From Panulirus ornatus (Eukaryota > Arthropoda > Malacostraca > Decapoda > Palinuridae): DNA of 64,000 bases. Below, in pieces: positions 1 to 12,110 of this stretch. The stretch is taken from NCBI RefSeq assembly GCF_036320965.1, contig NC_092232.1, positions 51,499,982 through 51,563,981 of the forward strand, read 5' to 3'. The position numbers were made by a program, and so were the translations under genes. Positions within the stretch are counted from its first letter, which is position 1. Every line of letters starts with the position of its first letter. The notes beneath the pieces were generated by a model. It saw nothing but the letters and a program-made list of their open reading frames with translations. It searched no databases and was not told the origin of the DNA.

Positions 1-992
1 GTCGACGAAGGGCTTGTATATAATTCTGTCGCTCAAAACCACCCCCCCCAACAATTGGGTCTAGCGTATATGAGGAACTGTGTCAGGAATACATCGAATC
101 AATCTCATTCACCCCCACCAAGCCCTTTGTCTTACAAGGACCGTCTTCCTTCGTCAGGAGGGAGCAGCTGTGGGGGGATATACATAAAGCCCTTAACACC
201 AACTGCCCAGGAAGAGGTTTGCGAAGGTGAAGTGAGGGAGTTAGTCAGTCAAACCCCCTCCGTCGGTAGCTACATACACGCCCTTGTCCCCAGGGCAGAC
301 CACAAGTGTGTTATTACTTAAATACAAGCGGAACACACAGTCTCCTCCAGGCGAACTAGCTAACCACACCGTCAGGAGACACAGTCAGTCGTCTTCCTCA
401 CTTCGCGGACGAGGTCGAGCATCGAACAGACGAGGTGGACCAGACAACACTATTTCTCCCAGGATGAAACGTGGTCTACAAAGGTGATCTCTTTTTTTTC
501 CCCCAGGAGGAAGAATGACGCATTAGTACTCAGGAGGTCATATCTTCTTCCCTCATCCCAGGACGATGAGTGAGACAGTGTGGCTCAGCGGCATATCATT
601 TCTCCCCTAGGGAGAGGGTTGACACAATGACCATAGCATAAATCATAACCAGGAAAAGGGAGTGGCAATTCTTTTTTTACCCCCCCGAGAGAGAGAGTAA
701 CATAATAGGGCCCAGCGATGTCATCTATCCGCAGTATTTGGCATTAGAACCTAAAGCTGAAGAAGAGTCATACATCACAGATAAAAAAAAAGATAGACGC
801 AAAGGAAAAAATATATATATACACTACAGAGTACAGGAGGACGGCAGAAGGAGACGAGATGAACGCGCATCACGCTACCCATGCCAACCACTTTCCCACC
901 TCCCTACTTAAGTAAAGGCAAACGCCTCACCTCCGCTCCCTCAACAGTCAGCCCTGGACAGAGAGATCAGTCGAAAAACGTGTCGTGTATTG

Positions 993-996
<4 letters not shown>
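1..996. other. No supported gene
   Basis: Short reading frames only, with no recognisable domain. Degenerate repetition around CAGGAGG and T/C-rich tracts (for example 490-510 and 670-690) gives a weak tandem look, but I see no clean unit. Confidence 0.5.

Positions 997-1042
<46 letters not shown>
997..1042. repeat. (GA)n microsatellite
   Basis: Uninterrupted GA tract. Confidence 0.98.
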
Positions 1043-1045
<3 letters not shown>

Positions 1046-1224
1046 CATAAAAGGCTAAATGTCGCCTCCTTCGAGAAGCGGACCCTGACGCTAAACACCT
1101 CCTGTATTTACTGGCCAGTCGATGGCTGGCTGGCCAGGTTGGGCGAGGGTGGGCTGAGAGAGGCGCACCTGGTGGCCGGGAAGGTCGACCAACAGAGCCA
1201 CCAGGATGGCGACCCCCCAACACC

Positions 1225-1390
1225 TGAGACACAGACGGGCGTGGTACAGGTGTAGGACACATGTCCATGGTCTCCCAGTACACAGAAGGGCGTGGCACAG
1301 TAATAGGACATATGTCCATGGTCTCCCAGTACACAGAAGGGCATGGCACAGGTGTAGGACACATGTCCATGGCCTCCCAGTACATATATG
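1225..1390. repeat. 51-bp minisatellite, about three units
   Basis: GTCCATGGTCTCCCAGTACA recurs at 1263, 1314 and 1365, a period of 51 bp. Reading frames across it are repeat translations on several frames, not a gene. Confidence 0.9.
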
Positions 1391-1679
1391 GACAACTGCA
1401 ACGCAAAACACGAAGCTAATACCCAGATCATACACAGTGATGTAGTTTTACGTAGGTTTAGAAAAGCCTTTAAGAGGATGTAAAGGATGTGGTTAAGCCA
1501 AGTATTGATCCTTAGCCTTAACCAGGGGAAATCAAAAGATGCATTAAGGACACTGAGGCACACATTGGCCAAGGGTTGAGGCGAGTCGTATTTTGGTCCG
1601 GGTTTCCGGAGCCAAGACCACCAGGTGTTATTACCTGCTCCTTACAGCAATCCTGCCAAGACGTTGTCCATATTACCAC

Positions 1680-1866
1680 TCTTCCACCTCCACATATTAC
1701 TTCCGTTCCACCTCCATAGAATACTGTTGTTCTTTCTCCACCAGATACCTGCGTTCCACTCCCATAGGATACTGGGGCTCCACCTCCACAGATAACCTGT
1801 GTTCCTCCTCCACAAGATACCTGTGTTCCACCTCCACAAGATATCTGTGTTCCACCTCCACCTTGT
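1680..1866. repeat. 24-bp minisatellite
   Basis: Units like CTGTGTTCCACCTCCACAAG, with degenerate units at the left end and nearly identical ones at the right. Open frames on both strands follow from the 24-bp (eight-codon) period. Confidence 0.88.
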
Positions 1867-2167
1867 CTCAAGTCACTCCTCTGTATCTCAACACTACATT
1901 AAAACCTACACTGGACTTCTTGACGTATACAGAAAGCATTTCCTTTGTAGCATCTCCTCAGTCTATATAGAAGGGAACATCTGCAAATGAAGGGCTTACG
2001 ACCCATCGCAAAGTTGCGAAGGGTTCGGAATAGCGAAAGAAATGATAAGGAAAGCTTTGAGGGGAAGAGTAATAACAGATAGGATTGTGCTGACTCCAAG
2101 AGTTGTAGGGTGGATATGAATGCGTTCCTGTGATTTTACGTACCTTTGAAATACCTTAAATATCTTT

Positions 2168-2169
<2 letters not shown>

Positions 2170-2227
<58 letters not shown>
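2170..2227. repeat. (TA)n microsatellite
   Basis: Uninterrupted TA tract. Confidence 0.98.
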
Positions 2228-2229
<2 letters not shown>

Positions 2230-2759
2230 TCCTGTCACAGACACAAAGTTCACATTCAGAACAGGCCTTAATTAAAATGAGAAGAGGGTTAATGAGGAGG
2301 AGACGTTAGAAAAGAAAAACATTCCAGGAATTTCGAAGGAAACGGGAAACCTGCTTTTTTAAAAAGAGCCCGGTCGTAATTGTTGAGGAAAACGCAAGTG
2401 GGGTAGTGTGTTTCAAAGTCTTGAAACGTAGTGGAAAGAAAAGAAATAGTGACATATCAAAATTGTTCAACTTTCCATCGTCAACAAGGTCCACAGTAAT
2501 CATGTGAAGCAGCAGTTTGTCAAGTATCGCCTGGTCTAGCTAATAGTGAAGGGGGGCACACACGCAGCCAGCCCTCGGGTGCAAAATCCAAAAACAATAC
2601 CTATAGAAGAGAGAAAGTGAACCAACACTGCGGCGTAGCGGGTCAAGTTGCGAGATTTAGAATGAGAGAGTCGACAAGTCGAACTTCTTTAGACTTAATG
2701 TCTAGTAATCATACAGCGATAGAGTCACCTCAGATATGAGAGCAATACAGGTTTAGTGT

Positions 2760-2840
2760 TTTCTGTAAACTCTTATCCTGGAGGATATAACGAACACATA
2801 CTGGAGATAAAAAGGATATGATGTCGGAGCAATCCTGCAG

Positions 2841-2892
<52 letters not shown>

Positions 2893-3171
2893 CGTTTCAC
2901 GCACCGTCATAAACCTACAGCACTGAAGATAACATTTCCACTGTATATCTCAGAGAGAAAAAATTGTTATCAGTATGTGGAATGTACCACAGAATGTGTA
3001 AACTTTCATGTCCAGTTCCTCGAACCTGTGGCCACTATGTTTACAACACTTGCATGGTTGTATGAAAAGTCTGGTCTTTGAGCTCAATAGAAATAATAGA
3101 CACCAAGAGGAAATATGTGATATTTGTGTTACAGGAATACACATCATGCTTGACTCTAGCATTTCACCGAG

Positions 3172-3208
<37 letters not shown>

Positions 3209-3373
3209 GTCCTAGCTTCGTCCCTTCGATGTATATCAACTGACTGTTATATTTCTCTCTTGTGTCTCCCCTGATGTGATCATTACACGAAAGTGCACTT
3301 AGGAACTTTTCGTGTTTCATTTTCCCCGTGGACTCATAAGAATATCTTGATCACGCGCAAAATTGTGATCCTT

Positions 3374-3377
<4 letters not shown>
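2760..3377 (+). repeat. Dispersed repeat with embedded (GA)n and (TA)n
   Basis: Contains (GA)n at 2843-2891 and (TA)n at 3174-3205. Unique parts recur: CAGAATGTGTAAACTTTCAT is echoed at about 10,770; CGTCCTAGCTTCGTCCCTTC and CGAAAGTGCACTTAGGAAC are echoed near 14,160 and 19,205-19,340. The repeat ends at the (TA)n starting at 3378. An interspersed family whose internal microsatellites differ between copies. Confidence 0.75.

Positions 3378-3459
<82 letters not shown>
3378..3459. repeat. (TA)n microsatellite
   Basis: Uninterrupted TA tract at the end of the dispersed repeat. Confidence 0.98.
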
Positions 3460-3462
<3 letters not shown>

Positions 3463-3984
3463 GCTATATTACTGGATATTTGCCATTATTACTAAACTAG
3501 TCTCCCTGTAGAAGCATAAAACCCCCAGTGCTAACAAGCCTCTAAAGTATACTCGCTGTGGTAGCAACCCCATCTCTTGTTACAAGCTCAGGAAACAAGC
3601 CAATACACTAGTTAAAAGACCCATTTTTTCCAGATTTGGTATATCAGAGTGTACGAACAGAAAACCCAAGGGGGATTGAGAGAGGGGGGTCCAAACTAAG
3701 TCCAATCGTCTGTTTCATGATACAACGTTGGTGAAGGTCAGGGGTTGACACCACCCCCATGTCGATTGGCAGCTCGAGGTGGAGCTCAAGCCACCGTCTG
3801 CCACAGCCCTGGGCCACCACAGGGTAAGATATCCCTTCTCATGAGGGTGTGCAATGCATCACACACTAGTCTCTGACGCCTGGGAGGCACTTTACCATAG
3901 CACATGGACTCAGGAAGAGAAAGACTTGTCTCTATGCTCAGACTTGCAGTCAGAGGCACTCATCCTAACACAAGGAGGCACGAT

Positions 3985-5290
3985 CCGTCAGCTGCTGTCT
4001 TACCCCTACACCCAGCTACACCCACGAAGACGACCGTCAGCTGCTGTCGTCACACTACACCCAGCCACACCTACACTAAGCGAGTGTCAGCCAGCCCCAC
4101 ACATGGGCTTCCACCAGAGGTGAGGCGGCAGCAGTGTTGAGTGAAGAGGGTCGCGAGGTGAGCAGAGACCAGGACACAAACACCAGCAGCAGGTCACTCC
4201 ATATGAGTTAAGTCCTTCGACCAACACGTTATGACCCTTGAGCACGACAGTATGACCCGTGGGCACGACGGTACGACCCTTGAGCACGACGGTATGACCC
4301 TTGAGCACGACGGTACGACCCTTGAGCACGACGGTACGACCCTTGAGCACGACGGTACGACCCTTGAGCACGACGGTACGACCTTTGGACACAAAGCTAC
4401 GACTCTTAAGCACGACAGTACAACCCTAAGGTATGAGAGCATGGCACTTGAACATGACTGTACGACTTCTGAAAAACGACCATTTTAAGACGCTTGAGCA
4501 CGACATTGTGATCGAGTACGACAGTATAACCCTTGATCCTTAATGGTACGACTCGTGACTACGACTGCACGACCCTTGAGCACGACAGTGACACAGGTGG
4601 GTGTGACGACCTGGCCCAGCCAGCCTCCCCAGGGCAGACATTAAGGCCCGGCTCACGACACTGGGTCGACCATAAACCTCTCGGTATGAAGGTCATTTTC
4701 GTAAATATTTTGTCTTAAACCAGAAGCTGATGGTTCCTTCCTCCTGACGGTGGTGTCAGCATGGCATCTCCCGACGGTGGTGTCAGCGAGGCATTTCCAC
4801 ACCATAACATACCATGCTCACATCTACGTGTGTGTGTGTAGTGATTATTCGTGATATCGACTCGCCTTATGTAAGTTCCCCAGAATTATTATCTCCCCAC
4901 AACACCAGAGACTCATCTTCAGTTCCATAACACCACAGCTTCATCTTCAGTTCCATAACACCACAGCTTCATCTTCAGTACCATAACACCACAGCTTCAT
5001 CTTCAGTTCCATAATTCATCCACTGTCACCAGCGGTGAGGAGGTGCAGCAGCTGGAATTGAGGAAAAGTCTTGGGACATTGTCACCCATGTTTCACTACC
5101 ACGAGTGTTACCATGTGTCACTCGTGCTGGTGACAGTCTCCCAGTGAGAGAGATGGTGTGTATGCGTGTGTGTTACCGGACTCCCCCCGCATGCGGCTAC
5201 ACAGGGAGTGAAAAGTCACCTTTGACGAGGGTTGTACCATCATCAATCGACGGAAAAGAGTATAGTGTCGTCGAGGTGCTTCTTACTCCA
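3985..5290 (+). repeat. Left arm of a large inverted repeat
   Basis: The arm is the reverse complement of about 6,185-7,491 at high but imperfect identity. Shared landmarks in inverted order: CATATGAGTTAAGTCCTTCG (4201) and its complement near 7,220; GTCAGCCAGCCCCACACATG (4086) near 7,340; TTGGGACATTGTCACCCATG (5071) near 6,440. It contains a 21-bp minisatellite (4231-4400, units CTTGAGCACGACGGTACGACC-like) and a 28-bp one (about 4905-5015). Confidence 0.88.
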
Positions 5291-6184
5291 AGGTTTTCCA
5301 TCCTTTCTCTGCTTACGTCAGCCTATTCCCCAGCATCTCCGCGCCCTTGACCAGCGAAGTAGGTTAGAGGGAAAGAGGCAAGTAAGGAAGGAATTGCAGG
5401 ACGGGAGTGTGATGGTGAGAGGAGGGAGAGGAAGCCTCCTGTAGAAGGGATGACGAAAGATTCCTGGTCCCTAACCTGATCGATGAATCCTCAAGGGCAT
5501 GGCGGACTATGGAAAGGGGGGTTCTCGGAGTTTGTGCCCCGCGGCCATCGCTCGCTTTCACACTCTAATGACTTAATGGCAGACCATTTGGGGGAGTTTA
5601 GAAGGGTCGAGTTCTTTTGAATTTTTCTGTGGAAAAGGTTTAGTCCAGCCTGCCGAGAGACGCGGGGGTACCGTCAACCCGTGAAATTTTACCTTAGTTT
5701 CCCTCTAATGTGAGAGTAATACACCCGTGTCATGTGGATACTTTTGATTGTCTACGGTTTTTACTCGAAGATGGACCGTTATGATGGTGCCTCCTCCTTC
5801 CTTCCCTGGAACAGATATGGCGTTGAATTCTCTTCCTTTGTCTTTCCATCTTCCTACAACCTCTCCACCTTCAGCTGTCGAGTGTAAAATCACCTACAGA
5901 GTCTTCATTAATATCCCAGTCTACGTTTACCACGTCATCACAACACTTACGTCACCATGTCATCACAACACTTACGTCACCACATCATCACAGCACCTAC
6001 GTCATTACAATACGTACGTCACCACAACACTTACGTTACATCACCACAACACTTACGTCAACACAATATCCCATGATACCTACATCACTACGTCATCACA
6101 ACACTTACGTCACCACAACACCTACGTCACCACAATACCTACGTCATCACAAGGATCGAGGGACCGTGAAATGATAGACTGTTT
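5291..6184 (+). repeat. Spacer of the inverted repeat, with an ACGTCA-rich minisatellite
   Basis: The single-copy centre of the inverted repeat, about 900 bp. Its right part (5,930-6,155) is a degenerate tandem repeat of CATCACAACACTTACGTCAC with about ten ACGTCA motifs. No gene seen. Confidence 0.75.
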
Positions 6185-6298
6185 ATAAGGGAGAAGCTCC
6201 TCAATGAGATTGTACTCTTTTCCGTCCACTGATGATGGTACAACCCTCGTCAAAAGTGACTTTTCACTCCCTGAGTAACCACAGGCAGGGGGAGTCCG

Positions 6299-6361
<63 letters not shown>

Positions 6362-7491
6362 CATCTCTCTCATTGGGAGACTGTGTCAAAAGCACGAGTG
6401 ACACATGGTAACACTTGTTGTAGTGAAACATGGGTGACAATGTCCCAAGACTTTTCCTCAATTCCAGCTGCTCCACCTCCTCACCGCTGGTGACAGTGGA
6501 TGAATTATGGAACTGAAGATGAAGCTGTGGTGTTATGGTACTGAAGATGAGTCTCTGGTGTTGTGGGGAGTAAATGATTCTGGGGAACTTACATAAGGCA
6601 AGTCGATATCACGAATAATCACTACACACACACACGTAGATGCGAGCATGGTATGTTATGGTGTGGAAATGCCATGCTGACACCACCGTCAGGAGATGCC
6701 ATGCTGACACCATCGTCAGGAGATGCCACAGGAGCACCACCGTCAGGAGGAAGGAACCATCAGCTTCTGGTTTAAGACAAAATATTTACGAAAATGACCT
6801 TCATACCGAGGGTTTATGGTCGACCCAGTGTCGTGAGCCGGGCCTTAATGTCTGCCCTGGGGAGGCTGGCTGGGCCAGGTCGTCACACCCACCTGTGTCA
6901 CTGTCGTGCTCAAGGGTCGTGCAGTCGTACTCACGAGTCGTACCATTAAGGATCAAGGGTTATACTGTCGTACTCGAGGATCACAATGTCGTGCTCAAGC
7001 GTCTTAAAATGGTCGTTTTTCAGAAGTCGTACAGTCATGTTCAAGTGCCATGCTCTCATACCTTAGGGTTGTACTGTCGTGCTTAAGAGTCGTAGCTTTG
7101 TGTCCAAAGGTCGTACCGTCGTGCTCAAGGGTCGTACCGTCGTGCTCAAGGGTCGTAACGTCGTGTTCAAAGGTCGTACCGTCGTGCTCAAGGGTCATAA
7201 CGTGTTGGTCGAAGGACTTAACTCATATGGAGTGACCTGCTGCTGGTGTTTGTGTCCTGGTCTCTGCTCACCTCGCGATCCTCTTCACTCAACACTGCTG
7301 CCGCCTCACCTCTGGTGGAAGCCCATGTGTGGGGCTGGCTGACACTCGCTTAGTATGGGTGTGGCTGGGTGTAGGGTGACTACAGCAGCTGTCGGTCGTC
7401 TTCGTGGGTGTGGCTGGGTGTAGGGGTAAGACAGCAGCTGACGGTCGTCTTCGTGGGTGTGGCTGAGTGTAAGGGTAAGACAGCAGCTGAC
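6185..7491 (-). repeat. Right arm of a large inverted repeat
   Basis: Reverse complement of the left arm. Differences: a (CA)n tract at 6302-6354 where the left arm has only a short GTGTGTGT, and fewer units of the 21-bp minisatellite (7,080-7,200). These show the arms diverged after duplication. Confidence 0.88.
6302..6354. repeat. (CA)n microsatellite
   Basis: CA tract inside the right inverted arm. Confidence 0.98.
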
Positions 7492-8377
7492 TGGTGTCGT
7501 CAAACTGAGCTGAAGGACGACAACAAACGGCACTGGCAGACCTTCTCTCTTCATCTCCTCAAAACAGACCAAAACATTACTGGTCAGGAGCACAAAGACT
7601 GAGAGCCCGAGTTTTAAAGACGAGGCAACCAGATGTTATGCTGGGCAGGTCTTGAACCAAGCAACACAGACACACCTGCTGCGATACTCACTTATACACA
7701 GGTTAAAACTAAAACACAATATTAAGTTTCTATAATGTTAAGTCGTTTTTGATGATCCTTAGCAACTGCCTTACGTTTTCTTGGTATAAACTCCTACAGA
7801 CCAGGTCCAGGAAATGTGGAAGGGACCCACGAATCATTTTGCTGGTCGAGAGAACTTTGATGATGAGGTCTTGAGGTCAAATACATTGACCTCATTTGCC
7901 AGAGGATACATATAGAGTTGGTCTGGGTTGGCTGTTGTGCCTACAGACCCCGAGAACGCGAGTTCGATCCCAGTGGGCTGTGTGGTACAATTACAAAACG
8001 TCTCTGTTGAAATTCATGAAGAACTCAGACAATATATTTGTTCCTTTTCATGGAAGGTTATTACATTACGAGTCACGCGTGCGTTGCATGTTGGAGTTTA
8101 GCCATGTGAAGGGGAGGGGAAGGCTGTGGAAAATTGATACGTAAAGTTCTAGACAATAGGTGTACGTAGGAGTATATTTATGGCTGTGGTCAGTGTCAAA
8201 TGAGGGTAACAGTGGATGGAAGTGAGGATGAAACTGATTAACAAAAAATATTAGTAATTTAGAGGAAAACAAAGTTACGGATGAAATGAATGTTAATCTC
8301 CGATTTACCATCAATTTTTTTTTCTACTGTGTTAGGCCCAAGTTTGAATAAGTAGCCTCATCTAGGACCAGTAGATC
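7492..8377. other. No gene; possible tRNA-derived SINE remnant near 7,900-8,000
   Basis: Around 7,965 the text GCGAGTTCGATCCCAGTGGG resembles a tRNA B box and T arm. The upstream part does not give a convincing A box or cloverleaf. The rest shows nothing recognisable. Confidence 0.3.
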
Positions 8378-8915
8378 CTCACCACGTCCTTCCCTCAACA
8401 ACCACGTCCTTAGCACGTCCTTCTCTCAACAACCACGTCTTTAACACGTCCTTCCCTCAACAACCACGTCCTTCCCTCAACAGCCACGTCCTTAACACGT
8501 CCCTCCCTCAGCAACCACATCCTTAACACGTCCCTCCCTCAGCAACCACGTCCTTAACACGTCCCTCCCTCAGCAACCACGTCCTTCACACGTCCTTCCC
8601 TTAACAACCACGTCCTTCCCTCAACAGCCACGTCCTTAACACGTCCCTCCCTCAGCAACCACGTCCTTAACACGTCCCTCCCTCAGCAACCACGTCCTTA
8701 ACACGTCCTTCCCTCAACAACCACGTCCTTAACACGTCCCTCCCTCAGCAACCACGTCCTTCCCTCAACAATCACGTCCCTCCCTCAACAGCCACGTCCT
8801 TAACACGTCCTTCCCTCAACAACCACGTCCTTAACACGTCCTTCCCTTAACAACCACGTCCTTCCCTCAACAACCACGTCCTTCGCACGTCTCTTCCCCT
8901 AACAACCAAGCCCTC
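8378..8915. repeat. Minisatellite with CACGTCC core
   Basis: About 17-20 variable units built from CACGTCCTTCCCTCAACAAC and CACGTCCTTAA, with a mixed spacing of about 20 and 30 bp. The last units decay into 8,900-8,960. Confidence 0.92.
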
Positions 8916-8960
8916 CCGGCCGTCCCTGCCCTAACAACCAAGCTCTCTCCGGCGTCCCTA

Positions 8961-10589
8961 CCTTAGTAACCAGAGACATCCCGCCTCACTCCGCCACTAC
9001 CAACCACACCCACACCTCAGCAGCCTCACCCTCCCTCGCTGTGGCCCCTCCCCATCCCGCACTCCCTCGCCAACAGAGGACAGTACACGAAGGATCAAAA
9101 TTTCATTTGCATCGCAGGTACCCAGAATGTACCGACATGTGTTGAAAAAGAGTGTGTTTTTGGCAGCTCGCAACATAGCCTTATAAGTGATCTTCGTCGT
9201 GTACCACAAGTCGTTCAAGTCGTGGTTAATGTCCCTCCGCCAGTCTGTTGTCGTGCAAGATCTTTCTAATCATTTCCCTGACCCAAGCGTCGGCCAAGAT
9301 GATCATCATCATCACCTCCAGCGTTGTCGTGTGTTAATGCGTCGTTTCAATCATTCCCGTCGTGTCCCACTGGTCGGTCAGTGGCAAGCAAGGTAAGAGA
9401 AATTACAGAGACCTATTGTGTTCATGGATTATAACAATCGCTTCGTAATGAGATGCAAGCTGAATTTTGACTTATTGACTGTATACATTTCTGAGGAGAT
9501 TAGAGAGTGAATATCAACATCAAATGAGTTTGAACAATGCACAAAATCTATATATTCAGATACACGTTGTGGGTCAAGAGCCTGACCCTCCACATGATCG
9601 GTGAGTAAATATAAGGTTGACTGTGAGGTAAACATTATCATTGACGTTATGGACATGAGGAGCAACTTTTGCTGAGCTGGCAACACTGGTGCTATGCAGC
9701 ACAACACGCTATACACCCACATGGACACCCTGCTTCCCTGACTTCATCATCTACTCTCATTTAACCTTGATAACATAGTGTAGGACTCTGGCAAAGTCCC
9801 CTTGAACTCATAAGTGGACCTTCGACGCCTCGTTAACCTTTACATATCTTCCTCAAGCTAAATTTGAGGCGAGGAGCCGACCAGGAGGGTGGGTGGGTCT
9901 GCCAATTTGGACTTGGCTCAACCCTAAGACAGTTGATGGGACCTCGCGCGTCAAGGCTTTGTGTTGCGCTAAACTTACGACACGGGGTGGGGTGTGTTGG
10001 GTGGGGCACAGATGACAGGCATGGACCCGCGCCACCTTAGACAGGATTCGAACTATCGTCCTTAAGTCTATCCTGATTCGTAGCACCAACAACCCCGTCA
10101 GGAAGTCGGAATCATAGACTCTGATCAAGGCAGTCCTGGGGCTTGGCCCTACCGAGCCGACGATACTACTGACGAAGGAGCAGGCGAAGTGACCTGGAAA
10201 GACGCGTCTTCCAGACCTGGAAATGTCGCATCGCAGGTGGGAAAAGGAGTCGTAAGTTTAACTCCCTCATTCGGGAAAGCGCCAGTGTACTACTGACGTA
10301 AACCCTTGAACGTTGTACGTCTAGAACCCCAATATCTTCTACGTCTCCGTTGTCAGTGATGTCGACATCTTATCGGACTCCCCTTCATGGCTACGTCAGA
10401 CGGAGCGCCGTCGAATACGTTTTATACTACTCTGCACAGGATGGCACTGGTGAGCTATGGTGTACCAAGGACATGATCATCACAAACACGACCTGTTGTC
10501 GTATCGTCCCTTAAAAGCCTTCGTGGTCCAGTGGGGTTGCGATATCTTGATGTAGATAACATGTTTGTGTAAAGGCGATATCACGTAGA
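8961..10589. other. No supported gene
   Basis: Short unrelated reading frames only. GGATTCGAAC at about 10,030 resembles an inverted tRNA B box, but no tRNA folds around it. Confidence 0.45.
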
Positions 10590-10602
10590 GGTAAGCCCTT
10601 AG

Positions 10603-10655
<53 letters not shown>

Positions 10656-10870
10656 GAGTGTGTGTGTGTGTGTGTGTGTGTGTGCGTAGCTCCGTCATAG
10701 ACGTACAGTGGAGATCAAGTGTCCATTTTCCATTTCAAATAGATTTGTTATCAGAATCTGAAATGTCCCCCAGAATGTTTAAACATTCATAGGAAGTTCC
10801 CCTGACCTTAACACGACAATATTCACAACACGAGTAAAAGATAAGAGATAAGGTGGACCTCTATTCTCAC
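10590..10870 (+). repeat. Dispersed repeat with (GA)n, (GACA)n and (TG)n
   Basis: A compound microsatellite (GA 10,604-10,634, GACA to 10,652, TG 10,657-10,683) followed by sequence related to 2,900-3,060: CAGAATGTTTAAACATTCAT, AAGTTCCCCTGACC and ATATTCACAACACG. Same family as the copy at 2,760. Confidence 0.7.
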
Positions 10871-11004
10871 ACTAGTAATCATATATAGTCATAGGAGTTC
10901 AAGCTCTGTTGTTGCTTGCATTGGAGGCTCAGAACACCAACCCAAAGTGAGAATGGATCATCCCCTGAGCGCATGATCACACACCAACTTACAGTCAAAA
11001 ACAT

Positions 11005-12110
11005 CATACTGGTGAAGCTATGGTCATCATGCTGGTGAAGCTATGACCATCATGCTGGTGAAGCTATGACCATCATACTGGTGAAGCTATGACCATCATA
11101 CTGGTGAAGCTATATAGTCATCATACTGGTGAAGCTATGACCATCATACTGGTGAAGCTATATAGTCATCATACTGGTGAAGCTATGGTCATCATACTGG
11201 TGAAGCTATGGTCATCATACTGGTGAAGCTATGACCATCATACTGGTGAAGCTATGACCATCATACTGGTGAAGCTATGACCATCATACTGGTGAAGCTA
11301 TATAGTCATCATACTGGTGAAGCTATATAGTCATCATACTGGTGAAGCTATGACCATCATACTGGTGAAGCTATATAGTCATCATACTGGTGAAGCTATA
11401 TAGTCATCATACTGGTGAAGCTATGACCATCATACTGGTGAAGCTATATAGTCATCATACTGGTGAAGCTATATAGTCATCATACTGGTGAAGCTATGAC
11501 CATCATACTGGTGAAGCTATATAGTCATCATACTGGTGAAGCTATATAGTCATCATACTGGTGAAGCTATGACCATCATACTGGTGAAGCTATGGTCATC
11601 ATACTGGTGAAGCTATGGTCATCATACTGGTGAAGCTATGGTCATCATACTGGTGAAGCTATGGTCATCATACTGGTGAAGCTATGGTCATCATACTGGT
11701 GAAGCTATGGTCATCATACTGGTGAAGCTATGACCATCATACTGGTGAAGCTATGGTCATCATACTGGTGAAGCTATGGTCATCATACTGGTGAAGCTAT
11801 GGTCATCATACTGGTGAAGCTATGGTCATCATACTGGTGAAGCTATGGTCATCATACTGGTGAAGCTATGACCATCATACTGGTGAAGCTATGGTCATCA
11901 TACTGGTGAAGCTATGGTCATCATACTGGTGAAGCTATGGTCATCATACTGGTGAAGCTATGGTCATCATACTGGTGAAGCTATGGTCATCATACTGGTG
12001 AAGCTATGACCATCATACTGGTGAAGCTATGGTCATCATACTGGTGAAGCTATGGTCATCATACTGGTGAAGCTATGACCATCATACTGGTGAAGCTATG
12101 GTCATTATTC
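11005..12110. repeat. 23/25-bp minisatellite, about 47 units
   Basis: A core of CATCATACTGGTGAAGCTAT repeats for 1.1 kb. Three linkers alternate between cores: GGT, GACC-type, and ATAGT-type (which gives the longer unit). Units are otherwise nearly identical, so the array is young or homogenised. It ends in ATTATTCTAGC at about 12,110. Confidence 0.97.

Noticed and set aside
948..1572. Overlapping minus-strand frames of 114-154 residues
   Set aside because: They cross the 51-bp minisatellite and the GA tract in three frames; composition is repeat-driven and no domain appears.
4087..4488. Frames with KGRTVVL or TTLEHDG repeats on both strands
   Set aside because: The 21-bp (seven-codon) period keeps any frame open. 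The mirrored frame at 7,079-7,342 is the other arm of the inverted repeat.
7940..8000. Functional tRNA gene
   Set aside because: A B-box-like word is present, but no cloverleaf with acceptor, D and anticodon stems forms.
11005..12110. CRISPR-like array
   Set aside because: Regular 20-bp cores, but the linkers are only 3-5 bp and recur; there are no unique spacers. This is a minisatellite in an animal genome.
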